From Phytophthora colocasiae (taxonomy: Eukaryota > Oomycota > Peronosporomycetes > Peronosporales > Peronosporaceae), in assembly GCA_018806915.1 (NCBI GenBank), contig JAGKQI010000079.1, positions 372,001 to 436,000 on the forward strand: DNA of 64,000 nt, given 5' to 3'. This document shows positions 32,101-41,631 of this stretch, in pieces (the first letter of the stretch is position 1; the number at the start of each line of letters is the position of its first letter). Made by a program: the position numbers and the translations under genes. The notes below the pieces were generated by a model that worked only from the letters and a program-made list of their open reading frames with translations, made no database searches and was not told the DNA's origin.

Positions 32101-33967
32101 CCTTCGCTCTCTTTCCTCCTCCACAAATTTTAGCAACGCAAGCCGCTGTTGCTTCAGAGACTGAGGATCAGGGGCAGCTTTTCTCTTTCTGGAGTCACTG
32201 AACCTCCTCGGAGATGAAGACGTCACGACACCATTCTCAAGAATAGCCTTCTGCTCCTCTCGCATTTGACGCCGTTGTCGCAGCTCCTCTATCCTCCGTT
32301 TCATCGATATTTCCTTTTCCTCAATTTTCTTGCGCTTTTCCTCCTCGCGTAGTGCACGCTTCATCTCTTTTTCTTGCTCGCGCATGCGCTTTTCCTCTTC
32401 TCTGGCCTGTCGTAAAGCTTCTTTTCTCGCCTCTTTTTGCCGAGCAGCTTCCATTTTTGCCTCAAGAATTGCATTTTTACGGTCTTCTTTTGCACGCCGC
32501 TGAGCTTCTTTCGCATCCTCTTGAGCCTTCATTTCGATTTCGAGGAGTTTGCGAGCAGCTTCCCGGACACTGCGTTTATCAGCTTCACGTTGCTCTTTCT
32601 CCTTCTGCTGCTGTAAGCGTTGTACGTCCTCAGGATCACGACAGTGCTCACCTAACAGTACCTCTTGTGAGAGCTGACGGTTTATCTCATCTTTGGAAAT
32701 GGCGTTTTGAAGCTTGAAAACATCTTTCACTTGATTTTTCAGACGTGAGCGAATTTTTGCATGGGCGTCTGGCGTGATCGGATGCCGTTGCTCCCATAGT
32801 TGATAATCCTTGCACGAAAGTACTTGATGAAGTCCTTCCAGCACACGTGTAATATTTCGCCGAAGCAAACCAAAGCCATCTTCTCCAGTAGCAGGTGTCA
32901 GCACGTCCACAGGTTTGCCGCTATCGTCAGTCTCTACTGTAAAGACCGACTCACTCACCACCGCCATTAAATCGTCGGCTGACAAGCTCTCGAAATGAAC
33001 CAGAGCTTTCTTCCATGCCTTACTCGCCACGTACGACCTGAACACGATCTCGGCTAGCAAAAACAAAAGAATCAGCCAGACGCACATTTAATCTTGAAAG
33101 AAAATGCAGTCCTACCTGCACTGTTCTCCAGTTCCACCACAAAAATCGGCGATTTCTTTTTGTTGCCCTGCACAATTTCTACAATCAAAACACAATAATT
33201 CTCATCAGTATCCTGCAGCAAATTAAATATCAACAAACACATCTCCGCGTACTGCATCGTAGTCGGAACGCAACAGTCATGGGCTTCGTCACCATGACTC
33301 TCACGACAGTTTCATATCCAATAGGAAAGAGCTTTTTACTCGTGTAAAAGTGCTCTTCTGGGATCACTGAGCCCAGCGCAGTCACCGTAATAGGTCCATC
33401 AACAAGTGGCATCTCCAGCTCTGCCAACTTCCGTCTGAGGATGGCTAGGTAGTACATGTCTTCTCTGGGGATAATTCCCTCCTTTAGATGAGTATATGCT
33501 CGCAGGGCGTCCCTCAAGCTGCGGTATTTGTGCTGCTCTGGATCCAGCAGCTTTCCGTCTTCTCGGACACTCCACATATTTAGGGCAGCAGTATCTAAGC
33601 CTCTTTGTTGGGCTAGGAGCTTTAGAGACTCGATGCTGAGCTCCAAGTCGTCGATAGAGTCGCTGCGACGAGCACGCGCCTTCTGTTGGCTCTTGGACTG
33701 CGATGCAATGGCCAGCACGGCTGAAGCAGCGTTTACATCTTCGTCTTCTTCCTCAGCTGAGGGTGCGCGCGTAGTGGAGCTGCTGTCACCGCCGTCTTCG
33801 CCTTCGCTGCTGCTGTAAGAGCACGGGGCCAGTAACAAGTTCATGCCACGCGGCTTGGGCTCCTCTTTTTCCTCCTCGAAGCTCTCGGCCTCGGACTGTG
33901 AAGGGGAAATCTCCATGGCGGGCGTCCAGTGGCCACCGCCGCCGCTGGCGTAGGGCGGAGGATCCAT
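23186..33967 (-). CDS. Giant FYR-DDT-bromodomain-PHD-PDZ chromatin protein, four exons
   Basis: Exons 33967-33253, 33178-33116, 33053-23496 and 23427-23186. The introns (74, 62, 68 bp) are GT...AG, all phases join, and the product is 3525 residues. Order by approximate residue: acidic N-terminus; FYRN (EEHFYTSKKLFPIGYE, about 200) and FYRC split over exons 1-3 (ending near 290); long charged coiled coil (380-540); DDT (LFVWDFISTFSDCLKLTALP, about 655); PDZ-like (835-915); bromodomain 1 (945-1055, ending in the WRNCYTYN box); PHD (CRNCQ...CDRCDAPYHTFC, 1065-1110); three or four more PDZ-like modules (1430-1820); WHIM/WSD-like block (1865-1960); AP2-like YNGRKFFLGSFPTQQEAENA (about 2000); another PDZ-like (2465-2550); Gln/Pro/Asn-rich linker; bromodomain 2 (3350-3470, WENCFTFN); C-terminal PHD. 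DDT, WHIM, PHD and bromodomain together recall BAZ/ACF1 subunits of ISWI remodelers. A nuclear histone-reading scaffold is inferred. Confidence 0.85.
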
Positions 33968-34406
33968 TGCGGAGAGCAGAAGGAGTGATGGTCAGCCTTC
34001 CGCTTTGATAAAAGTGACTGAGGGGCCAAACCAACTTTATCATACACTGTACCAAGAAAATGGTACATTGAGTCCCGGTATCATGGAAGTGATGGTATTG
34101 AACCGGTTTAGGACCGGTATACAGGTAGTTTTTTTTACTCGACCTGACTGGTGTCTATGTACGATCGGCAAAGGTTTTATCGATGCAGTCGCAGTCACCG
34201 GCATCACTCGCCTCATATTCTACGGCCGTCACGCGCAGAAGATCAACATCAGCGCAGTCCGACGCCAAAACGATGTCCCATTTACCTTCAGCACCGAAGG
34301 CTGAAATGTGCCAATACTGTCTGTCACAGCTCGCTTGGTTGTAGCTAGGCAAGACAAATTGGATGCTCATAACATTAGATACTTAGACAGTTTAACTACA
34401 TTCTTA
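33968..34406. promoter_or_regulatory. Upstream region of the chromatin gene, truncated by element E1
   Basis: 439 bp remain between the start codon at 33967 and the LTR of E1 at 34407. A short inverted pair ACCGGT...ACCGGT is seen near 34097-34118. No gene or RNA is recognised. Regulatory sequence further upstream is now 14.4 kb away. Confidence 0.45.
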
Positions 34407-34947
34407 TGTCGCGCACCTCCCCGGCTGGGTCGGTACCTGTGGCTGTTTGGGTGAGTACAGTCCTGAGTGGGGCCTCGGAGTTTGTCGAAGTAGAGTCTTG
34501 TAGAACGCTTTTAGTAATATAAAAATACGTAAATTTGTTCTTGTCTTCTCTCGACCAGGGAAATTCGCAACTAAAAGAAATAGGGGGAGCGATAGCACTA
34601 CGCTCCTAGGGACGACACCTCGTCCACCTCGCACACCTGGGCCTATGACCTGCCATCCGTCCTTGCAGTAGGCACCTGTCGCCCAACGAGAGTAGCATCT
34701 TCCCACCTTCAGGGGCGTCCATTGGTCCGAGCAGCTCTGCGGACCTCCACGCTTCCGGATCACGAGCGTCTAGCGCCATCTTTCCAAGGGGCGCATCCCC
34801 CTAGTGATACGGTACCACAGGAACGGTACCGGGAGTGTAGCCGCTGGGTGGTGTAGCCATCCTACGGGTCCTAGGTCGGGTCCTCATCCTAGCTTGGCTC
34901 GAGCCCACCACCGCTGGAATGGGTCCTGCAATCCCGGGTACGGGACA
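34407..34947 (-). repeat. E1 3' LTR (left copy)
   Basis: 541 bp, with TGTC at one end and GACA at the other. Contains the last codons of the membrane-protein ORF (34801-34947). Preceded by CTTA. Confidence 0.93.
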
Positions 34948-36021
34948 TTCCCCCCGACTAGACGTTCGCCGTCCTCGGCGAACACGGTGTTGGAACTCGT
35001 CAGCCAAGCCCCGTAGCGATTCGACCATGTAGGCGTCGGCCGTCGTGAAGTGTTCCGGCATCGAAGCTCGACGAGCAGGAACGCTAGCGGCAGGTGAAGG
35101 TCCTTCTTCAGGCTCGTCCTCTGACGAGGCTGACTCTTCATTCCCTCCGCGATCACTCTCCTCACTAGACGCCTCTTCCTTGGGCATCACTTCGGGCCCA
35201 CGTAGACGTTGCAGGCTGGCTTCCTCCGCACGGCAACGCTCGTCAGCGTTCCTCTGCACGCTGTCCAAAGCTTCTTCAATGATTCCTCGAGGAGCAATCT
35301 TGCGCAGACGACCTCCACGGTCTCCCAGGCGCCATCCATGCGTTACTAGACCGACAACGGCCACGACTCCGGTGATATTATACCCCCAAGAAGTCCATCT
35401 CTCACCGTAGTTCAGCACATTCAGGACAATCAACACCACGACCACACCTGTGCTTCCGCACAGCACAAACTCCAGTAGATCGTAGAGCATCATTGGCAGA
35501 TGTATAGCCATCGAAAGCGTTAGAAGCGTTATCCAGCACAGTCCTTGCACGCCAGCATACACGCGTCTCCAAGCGTTCACGCTTCCCTCCCTCCAGGCCT
35601 GGTAGTAGCGTCTAGCTGACTCAGTAGTTTCCAGCAAAAGGTCGGGACCGTACTCTCCGAACGTGATCTGTCCCGCAACCCACCAACTTCGGTGCATTTG
35701 TCCATAGCGACCGTACTCGAGAGCGTTCTGCTCCAATACTTGAACAGGGACAGCAAAGAGAGCGCTCCACAGAGCAAAACCGTAGGCTAAACCGTTCAGC
35801 TGGCGCAAAGCAGGGTTCCGCATCACTTCCTGGTATCGCGCCGTGAAGTCAAGCCACATGCCACCGTTCAAACGAGTCACTCTCCACGCTTCAGCACCAA
35901 ACGTCCAGAACACATTCCTCAGGGGCGTGGTCACAATCCAGATGAGAACCGTCCCCAAGTAAACCGGCAATAGCTCCCAGCGAGCGTATTCTACGAGCAC
36001 AAAGCTCGCCCACTCGTCCAT
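34801..36021 (-). CDS. E1 multi-span membrane protein (env-position ORF)
   Basis: 406 codons from the ATG at 36021; the frame stays open to 36129, where a TTG lies. Hydrophobic segments occur around LLPVYLGTVLIWIVTTPL, GFALWSALFAVPVQVL, GLCWITLLTLSMAIHLPM, GSTGVVVVLIVLNVLN and NITGVVAVVGLVT, so five or so membrane spans are predicted. A charged Glu/Ser/Arg-rich tail of about 150 residues follows and finishes inside the 3' LTR. A homologue sits in the same place in E2 (51657-52877): the first spans share the pattern GxVLxWxxTxPLxN. It occupies the position of envelope genes in errantivirus-like elements but resembles no fusion protein I know. Divergent from the antisense gene. Confidence 0.65.
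   Translation of the reverse strand: MDEWASFVLVEYARWELLPVYLGTVLIWIVTTPLRNVFWTFGAEAWRVTRLNGGMWLDFTARYQEVMRNPALRQLNGLAYGFALWSALFAVPVQVLEQNALEYGRYGQMHRSWWVAGQITFGEYGPDLLLETTESARRYYQAWREGSVNAWRRVYAGVQGLCWITLLTLSMAIHLPMMLYDLLEFVLCGSTGVVVVLIVLNVLNYGERWTSWGYNITGVVAVVGLVTHGWRLGDRGGRLRKIAPRGIIEEALDSVQRNADERCRAEEASLQRLRGPEVMPKEEASSEESDRGGNEESASSEDEPEEGPSPAASVPARRASMPEHFTTADAYMVESLRGLADEFQHRVRRGRRTSSRGECPVPGIAGPIPAVVGSSQARMRTRPRTRRMATPPSGYTPGTVPVVPYH
34948..34958 (-). other. E1 polypurine tract
   Basis: On the minus strand GTCGGGGGGAA lies directly before the 3' LTR, the place where plus-strand DNA synthesis is primed. It confirms the minus orientation. Confidence 0.75.
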
Positions 36022-36348
36022 CAGTCCTTCTTGCGAGAGGTGAGACCAAAACGGAAATGGCCCCTTCGGCAACTTCCGACTCGAGCGTTCGGTCAGTTTT
36101 TCAGAGCTTATCGCACGCTGTAGTACCAAAACCAGTCACCTGGCATCATCGAAGGTATTTCCTTTCAACCATCGGGACTCGATAGTCCAATCCACCCACC
36201 AACCGTAGTTAGTAGTCAAAATCGGTCTATTTGGATCACACGCTTCACTTTCTCGGATAAGGCCTTCGCAAAGTCCCAACGAGAAAGGGGCTCTTTCTCA
36301 CATTACAGTTCCTTCCACGTCGAGAACACCACCGGCAACAACGTCGCC
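36022..36348. promoter_or_regulatory. E1 internal divergent promoter region
   Basis: A spacer of about 330 bp between the start of the membrane ORF (minus) and the antisense gene (plus). E2 has the same layout with 258 bp (52878-53135), so a bidirectional promoter inside the element is inferred. CTCACATT near 36297 resembles an oomycete initiator-like TCA motif, a weak indication. Confidence 0.4.
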
Positions 36349-37365
36349 ATGGGCAAGTCCAGGCTCGAGGAGGAATACGACGGGCTGTTCAAGCGTCTCG
36401 TCAAGCGCTACGCCGCGGAGGATGAGAGGGAAGAGAGGGAGGAGGAAGACATGTCGCCCACGCAGGCTCAAGTCGCCTTCTGGTCCGAGATGAGAGAGGT
36501 GTTGAGCGTCAACGAATGTTCCACCGGGCTCGACATCCTGGACGACATTGCCGAAGCTGTCATCGACCAGACAGGGTACGCTTCGGACGCGTTCGGGGGC
36601 CCCGTTCTCGTATTGCCCAAGCCTTCGCGTCAGCGTTTCAGCAAGAGGGCTGAGCTGCATCCCCGCTTCACAGGTCCTTCGCCCAAGAGCGCTTCATCCC
36701 GGGGCTCTTCCAAGACGACGTCCTCCCCTAAGTCATCTTTGTCCAAGAAGCGCAAGGAACGGTCTCGAAACTCTTCGCCTTCGTCCTCTCCGGAGCGCAA
36801 GAAGTCGTTCTTCACGGTCGAGCTCGCTGTCACCACGCCCCAAGAGATTCACGACGACCTTGAAGAGCTCTACAGCGACGCCGCGGAGAAGGGGAAGACA
36901 CCGTTCCAGTTGGCGTATCCGTGGGAAGGCTCGAGTCTCTGGTACGATCCTGAAGCGTACCCCGAAGTGTACCGAGCTCATTGGCGCTGGTGGAATCATG
37001 ATCGTCCCGTCTTCTGGGAATGGCAGCTTCACGCGCCTCTCAAGTCTTCAGCCGCACAGACTCGTCGTCGCAAGGCCAAGATGGAAGCGGTTGCCGGGCG
37101 CATGAAGTTTCTGAGCCTCTGCATCGAGACGTGGGGGTATTATAACTTCCTCCAGCTCCTCGAGGACTGCCACGACCCCAAGCTGCTGATGTGGTGGGGT
37201 GGTCAACCGGGACGGAACCAGTCGCGAGGCCCGGGTTACCATGGCCCGATCATCGACAGTCTCGTTTCTCTCCGTCGCAGGGACAAGGCCGAGTATGAAA
37301 AGAAGATGAAGCACGCCTTGGAACCGTTCTTCCTGAACCGCGACTCCTCTCTCCGACGTTCCTGA
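36349..37365 (+). CDS. E1 antisense gene, part 1 (novel conserved protein)
   Basis: 338 codons, opposite to gag-pol, with no recognised family. Two blocks are conserved with E2 (53136-54104). An N-terminal block of about 55 residues contains VLSVNECSTGLDILDD (E2: LLAINDASTGLEALDN). A C-terminal block at about residues 170-285 contains FQLAYPWEGSSLWYDPEAYP (E2: FRLAYPWSQQRAWYDPSEYP) and ETWGYYNFLQLLED. Between them lies a Ser/Pro/Lys-rich linker with KKRKERSR, a probable nuclear signal. The stop at 37363-37365 is followed, in the +1 frame, by part 2. The many aromatic residues in the second block suggest a folded domain. Function is unknown. Confidence 0.6.
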   Translation: MGKSRLEEEYDGLFKRLVKRYAAEDEREEREEEDMSPTQAQVAFWSEMREVLSVNECSTGLDILDDIAEAVIDQTGYASDAFGGPVLVLPKPSRQRFSKRAELHPRFTGPSPKSASSRGSSKTTSSPKSSLSKKRKERSRNSSPSSSPERKKSFFTVELAVTTPQEIHDDLEELYSDAAEKGKTPFQLAYPWEGSSLWYDPEAYPEVYRAHWRWWNHDRPVFWEWQLHAPLKSSAAQTRRRKAKMEAVAGRMKFLSLCIETWGYYNFLQLLEDCHDPKLLMWWGGQPGRNQSRGPGYHGPIIDSLVSLRRRDKAEYEKKMKHALEPFFLNRDSSLRRS

Positions 37366-38275
37366 TCTTCTCTACTGGACGGAGGCTTTGGACCCGGACA
37401 ACATCAAGGTGGAGAATCGTCTCTCCGACGAAGCGTTGGCCCGATGCTTGATCGACATCCAGTCCGATCGCACGCCTCGTAAGGGGTGGGCCGTGGACAC
37501 TCACCAAGGTACCTGGCTGTGTCTTCGCAAGAGTTCTCGCATCGTCGCGTTGGCTAAGAGCATGGTGAAGCAGCTCCAGAACGGTTCGTACAAGGTCTCC
37601 ACGACAGTTCCAGCGCTCGAGTCCTCCGAGGTGGTCGGCGGCTATGATCGTTTCCGACGCAAGGGCCGTCCGACAGCTCGCGGTACGGGGCGCCTGGATC
37701 CCAAGCTTCTCGTTCCCCACTTCAAGAAGTCCAGGTCTAAGTCGGGATCCTCGCCAAAGACGCGTTCCAGCGACTTCTCGGTGGCTCCGGACGCTTCCCC
37801 GGAAACGTCCCCTCCGGTCCCCAAGGCTGCGACTCCTCCGAAGTCTCCCAGGAACGCTTCTCCTGCCGTGACGCCCAAGTCCAGCCCCAAGAACGCTTCT
37901 CCTACTGCTTCAGGGAACGCCTCGCCGACCAAGTCCAAGCCGGCTTCCCCATCGTCACCCGAGGCGAAAGCGTCCACGCCGTCCAAGCCTAAGTCTCGCA
38001 GCCCTTCGCCGGCCAAGGCCGACTCCCCGAAGAAGCCGAGTCCCCCACCCAAAGTGTCCAACCGCGACCAGAAGGCCGAAGAAACTACCCAAGTCAAGAA
38101 GGAGACGTCAGATGACTTCCTGGGCAGCAGTAGCGACGAGAGTGATTCCGAGGCAAGCGAGAACGACGACGAGCATCAGTCCGACGACGAGTCTCACGAA
38201 GACGAGGACGAGGAGAAACCCGCAGCCAAGAAGCAAAAGATCCTCGACTTGTCGGGAGGTAACAGCACTTCGTAG
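37337..38275 (+). CDS. E1 antisense gene, part 2 (+1 frame, disordered tail)
   Basis: The frame opens at 37337 and has no ATG near its start, so it should be reached from part 1 by +1 frameshifting or splicing. The first 100 residues align with E2 part 2: VPDLL.....ALDP then LSDEALARCLIDI (E2: LSDVALARIVLDV) and the region around WLCLRKSSR. The remainder is a long Ser/Pro/Lys-rich tract (repeated KSPRNASP-like units), then an acidic Asp/Glu/Ser tail and a basic AAKKQKIL end. The composition suggests a nuclear, disordered regulator. No known family. Confidence 0.5.
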   Translation, partial: TATPLSDVPDLLYWTEALDPDNIKVENRLSDEALARCLIDIQSDRTPRKGWAVDTHQGTWLCLRKSSRIVALAKSMVKQLQNGSYKVSTTVPALESSEVVGGYDRFRRKGRPTARGTGRLDPKLLVPHFKKSRSKSGSSPKTRSSDFSVAPDASPETSPPVPKAATPPKSPRNASPAVTPKSSPKNASPTASGNASPTKSKPASPSSPEAKASTPSKPKSRSPSPAKADSPKKPSPPPKVSNRDQKAEETTQVKKETSDDFLGSSSDESDSEASENDDEHQSDDESHEDEDEEKPAAKKQKILDLSGGNSTS

Positions 38276-38409
38276 TGTCCCGAGCTTCTAGGAACGGTAG
38301 CGTAGCGTTCCTTGCATATCCTTCATAATAATCTTTTCTCTTTTCCTTTCTGCTTTAGTCGTCTTCATTTGTTTTTCGTAGCTTCTTTCCCCCAAAATAT
38401 AAACACACT

Positions 38410-38660
38410 GGCCCCTTTGCGTTCTCCAACACGCATACAGTTTCACATCGAGCGTTCCTCGATAGCCTTACGGTCCCCGACCGCGGACGCATCGATGAGC
38501 ACGTACAGCTTCGACAGTGTGTTTTTCGACAAGAATAAACACGCACGGCCCACGACCGAGCGTTCTCCAACGTGTAGGCACGATCCTCTGACCGAGCATT
38601 ATCCAAGAATGTAAACACGGTCCCCTGACCGAGCGTTCTCCAAAATATAATCAAATATAA
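38410..38660. repeat. Diverged 36-37-bp minisatellite in E1
   Basis: Clear units begin GACCGAGCGTTCTCCAA at 38554, 38590 (changed to GAGCATTATCCAA) and 38627, with periods of 36 and 37 bp. More diverged units reach upstream to about 38410. The array lies in the non-coding gap between two convergent genes (the antisense gene and the end of pol). Confidence 0.6.
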
Positions 38661-38754
38661 AGCCACCACACGAGAGCCTTCTTCTCGCCCTCGTTCTTCA
38701 AGCTCGCATTGTCCGTAATAGTCACCACACAGACAATCAGCCCCCCTCTTCTCT

Positions 38755-39537
38755 CTAGAAGAGCATGTCATCCTCGTCGACAGCGACGTTGGCCTCTGCC
38801 AACCGTGCACTGCGACGCAGTTCAGGTAGACCCTTCTCCTTTCGTCGAGCGTTATCGAATGCCTGCAGAAGCGTTCGATAGTTAGGAAGAAGCGTAGCAG
38901 CAGGCCTCCAGCTCACTTCGTAGGTAGCCAACAGTACTAAGTACTGCGTGACACCGTTCTCCTTCCGTCGAGCCAGGATGTCGACAACCGGGTTGCTCGT
39001 CCCAGAGACAGCCGTCTCTTCACCACCGATTACCAACCGTTCCACGTAGCTGGTCGAAGGTAGGTCGGCCTCCTCAAGAGGTCCTTCATCATCAATACCA
39101 GGACGGGACGTCACACCCTCAGGCACCTCCGTCGGGTACGGTCGACTCCAGCGTCCTCGAAAACGCTTCAAACGGTTCACGTTGATGGTCACCACCCGGT
39201 TCGGGTGCGAAGGGATCGCCACCCGGTACGCGTTCTCGCCCACCGTTCCTACAACGCGGTAGGGACCGTGCCAGGAGAAAGCTAACTTCTTGGTGGTACG
39301 CTCGCCTCTGCGAGCTCGGAAGTATTGGTAGACCCACACCGGGTCTCCTTCTTCGAACTTCACCTCCACCTGCTCCTCAAGGCGAGCAGCGTGCCGGTCC
39401 TGCGCCTTCAGCAGCTGACGCTCCACCATCCTTCTGGTGTCCCTCAGCGACAGGTACAAACGCCGTCGGTAGGCGGCCACTTCGTTGCTCTTCCACTTGT
39501 TATCCGTGTTTAGGAACGCTAGGTCTAGCGGTAACAC
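38755..39537 (-). CDS. E1 integrase C-terminus with degenerate chromodomain
   Basis: This continues integrase from the ORF ending at 39500, in a different frame; E2 is uninterrupted at the same place, so a frameshift near 39530 is inferred. It holds the GPY/F module (LAFSWHGPYRVVGTVGENAY) and, further on, VVDILARRKENGVTQYLVLL, then a tail LLQAFDNARRKEKGLPE. That is the layout of a chromodomain, but the W-x-G-Y...W-E-P core is replaced by ATYEVSWRPA. Ends at 38755. Confidence 0.75.
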   Translation of the reverse strand: MLPLDLAFLNTDNKWKSNEVAAYRRRLYLSLRDTRRMVERQLLKAQDRHAARLEEQVEVKFEEGDPVWVYQYFRARRGERTTKKLAFSWHGPYRVVGTVGENAYRVAIPSHPNRVVTINVNRLKRFRGRWSRPYPTEVPEGVTSRPGIDDEGPLEEADLPSTSYVERLVIGGEETAVSGTSNPVVDILARRKENGVTQYLVLLATYEVSWRPAATLLPNYRTLLQAFDNARRKEKGLPELRRSARLAEANVAVDEDDMLF

Positions 39538-41629
39538 GGGATCGACCGTACAGCGAGAAGAACGGCGAGTCCTTTAACGCTTCGTGATAAGAAGTACGAT
39601 AAGCGAACAGTACGCGCGGCAGATACAGATCCCAGTCGGTCTGGGCCTCATTCACGAACATCTTCAGCATGCCAATAAGCGTTCCGTTGAACCGCTCTAC
39701 CAATCCCTGAGTTTGCGGGTGGTAGGCGGCTCCGAACAGCTTCTTAATGCCAAGCGTTTCGTAAAACGAGCGCGCCAGCTCCGAAATAAAGTTGGATCCT
39801 TGGTCGCTAAGCAACCTCTCGGGCACCCCGTGCCGCGAGATAACTTCATTCACCATCGTCTCGACGAAGGTGATCGTGTCCAAGGCTTCGATCGCGAACG
39901 CCTCCACCCAGCGGGTGAAGTAGTCGGCAAAGACTAGAATAAACTTCTTGCCCCGAGGCGTCGTAACCAGGGGCCCGATAGCGTCCACGACCAGCAACGA
40001 GAACGGTCCAGACAGGTCGTGCACCGGCATCCTTTGCATCAGACCGTTCCGCCAGGGACGGTAGCCCTTGCCGCTGCCGCAGATCGTGCACTCGCGCACG
40101 TACTCCGCCACATCCTGCTTCCAGCCATGCCAGAACGCATGCTTGCGGACCTTGTCCAGCGTCTTCGTCACTCCGACGTGGGCCGCCAATACGTCCGTGT
40201 GGCAGTGGTGCAGAACGGTTGAGATGAACGGTAACGGGATCACTGGCACCTCAATAGAACTAGCAGGTCCCGCCCGGGCCTTCAAGTAGACCTTCCTCAT
40301 CAGCACGCCGTTCTTGACGGCATAGTTAGGAGCCATCAACAACGTCCGCGCCCGAAGCTGGGGATCAAAGGCGAGAGCCCCATCCTGGAGATACGCGATC
40401 ATCGCCAAGATCCACGGCGTCCGTTTCTGCTCGTCCAGGAACCGTTCCTGTTGCAGGCCGAACAAGTCCACTGGGGACACCAACAGTTGATCGTCGGGGT
40501 CAGGAGGAGCAGCGTTACGACGAGCTGACCCCCCGACCGGAATGGAACCACGCTCTCCAGCTTCACTGTCTCCCGTCCCATCCACCGTTCCGTGTTCAGG
40601 AACGGTTCTCCGCGTAGTATCGTCTCCTGGCACAGCAGTCCCCCCGACTTCGTCGGGACCATCCACCACAGGATCGGCCGCGTTAAGCAGATCCGCCATC
40701 GAAACGGCGTTAATAGTCACCGCATGTAGACGCGAGAGTCCATCCACGTGGCCCATAGCCGTTCCAGGCTTGTGGAACACCTTAAATCGTAGCTGGGAGA
40801 GTTCCATCGCCCACCGTGCCAATTTAGCGTTACTGGTACGGTTCCTCTCGTCAAAGACCCACGTCAACGCTTTGTGGTCCGTGTACAGGTCGAACTCACG
40901 CCGATCGAGGTAGCAACGGAACTTCCGCGTAGCCCAAACAATGCCCCAGCACTCAATCTCCGAGGTGCCGTTCTGTTTGTTGACCCAGTTCTTTTCGGAT
41001 CCAACTAGCAACTTGCTAGCGTAGGCTACCACGCGTTCCCTTCCTTCCACGGTCTGCATAAGACACGCCCCGATCGCCAACGTGGAGGAGTCCACGTACA
41101 GTTTAAAACGCTTCGAGAAATCCGGGTACACCAGGATAGGCGGCTTCACGAGCCTCCGTTTCAGCTGTCGGAACGCTGACTCGCAGTCCTCCGACCACTT
41201 GAACGGTACTCCCTTCCCCTTCAACCGTTCTATGGGCGCCGTGATAGCGGCGTAGCCCGGTATATAGCGACGGAAGTAGCTCGTAAGCCCCAGGAACGCT
41301 CGCACGGTATGAAGGTCGTGTGGGCTCTTCAAAGTCATCACTGACTTCACCTTCTCAGGGTTCGGCAGGATGCCGGACGGCGTTACAATATGACCCAAGA
41401 ACGCTACCTGGTCACGCCCCCACTTGCACTTCTTCATCTTCAATTTGAAGCCGGCCGCTCGGAAGCGTTCCAACACCTGCTTCAACCTTACCAGGTGCGT
41501 CGGGAAGTCCTCGCTGAAGACAACGCAGTCGTCCAAGTACACAAGGCACGTCCTCCACTTGAGGTCCACGAGCACGTTCTCCATGAGTCTCTCGAAGGCA
41601 GGCACAGCGTTACATAGGCCAAAAGGCAT
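39500..41629 (-). CDS. E1 reverse transcriptase (C-terminal part), RNase H, integrase
   Basis: 709 codons beginning MPFGLCNAVPAFERLMENVL. The polymerase catalytic box is CLVYLDDCVVFSEDF. RNase H follows (KLYVDSSTLAIGACLMQ, SEIECWGIVWATRKFRCYL, YTDHKALTWVF). Then a linker with VDGPDEVGG and the integrase: HHCC zinc region (HHCHTDVLAAHVGVTKTL ... CTICGSGKG), first catalytic Asp in LLVVDAIGPL, second in LLSDQGSNF, Glu in QGLVERFNGTL. The 5' side is a different frame from the ORF ending at 41632; the frame change lies close to 41680. Confidence 0.88.
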   Translation of the reverse strand: MPFGLCNAVPAFERLMENVLVDLKWRTCLVYLDDCVVFSEDFPTHLVRLKQVLERFRAAGFKLKMKKCKWGRDQVAFLGHIVTPSGILPNPEKVKSVMTLKSPHDLHTVRAFLGLTSYFRRYIPGYAAITAPIERLKGKGVPFKWSEDCESAFRQLKRRLVKPPILVYPDFSKRFKLYVDSSTLAIGACLMQTVEGRERVVAYASKLLVGSEKNWVNKQNGTSEIECWGIVWATRKFRCYLDRREFDLYTDHKALTWVFDERNRTSNAKLARWAMELSQLRFKVFHKPGTAMGHVDGLSRLHAVTINAVSMADLLNAADPVVDGPDEVGGTAVPGDDTTRRTVPEHGTVDGTGDSEAGERGSIPVGGSARRNAAPPDPDDQLLVSPVDLFGLQQERFLDEQKRTPWILAMIAYLQDGALAFDPQLRARTLLMAPNYAVKNGVLMRKVYLKARAGPASSIEVPVIPLPFISTVLHHCHTDVLAAHVGVTKTLDKVRKHAFWHGWKQDVAEYVRECTICGSGKGYRPWRNGLMQRMPVHDLSGPFSLLVVDAIGPLVTTPRGKKFILVFADYFTRWVEAFAIEALDTITFVETMVNEVISRHGVPERLLSDQGSNFISELARSFYETLGIKKLFGAAYHPQTQGLVERFNGTLIGMLKMFVNEAQTDWDLYLPRVLFAYRTSYHEALKDSPFFSLYGRSRVTARPSVPKHG

Positions 41630-41631
41630 AA

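Noticed and set aside
33054..33087. ATG at 33087 as start of the giant chromatin protein (MCVWLILLFLL)
   Set aside because: It lies in an intron; the acceptor at 33055-33054 and the upstream exons with FYR sequence join in phase.
34404..34763. ORF of about 119 codons repeated at 48207-48656
   Set aside because: LTR-derived repeat of E1, overlapping the membrane ORF in another frame.
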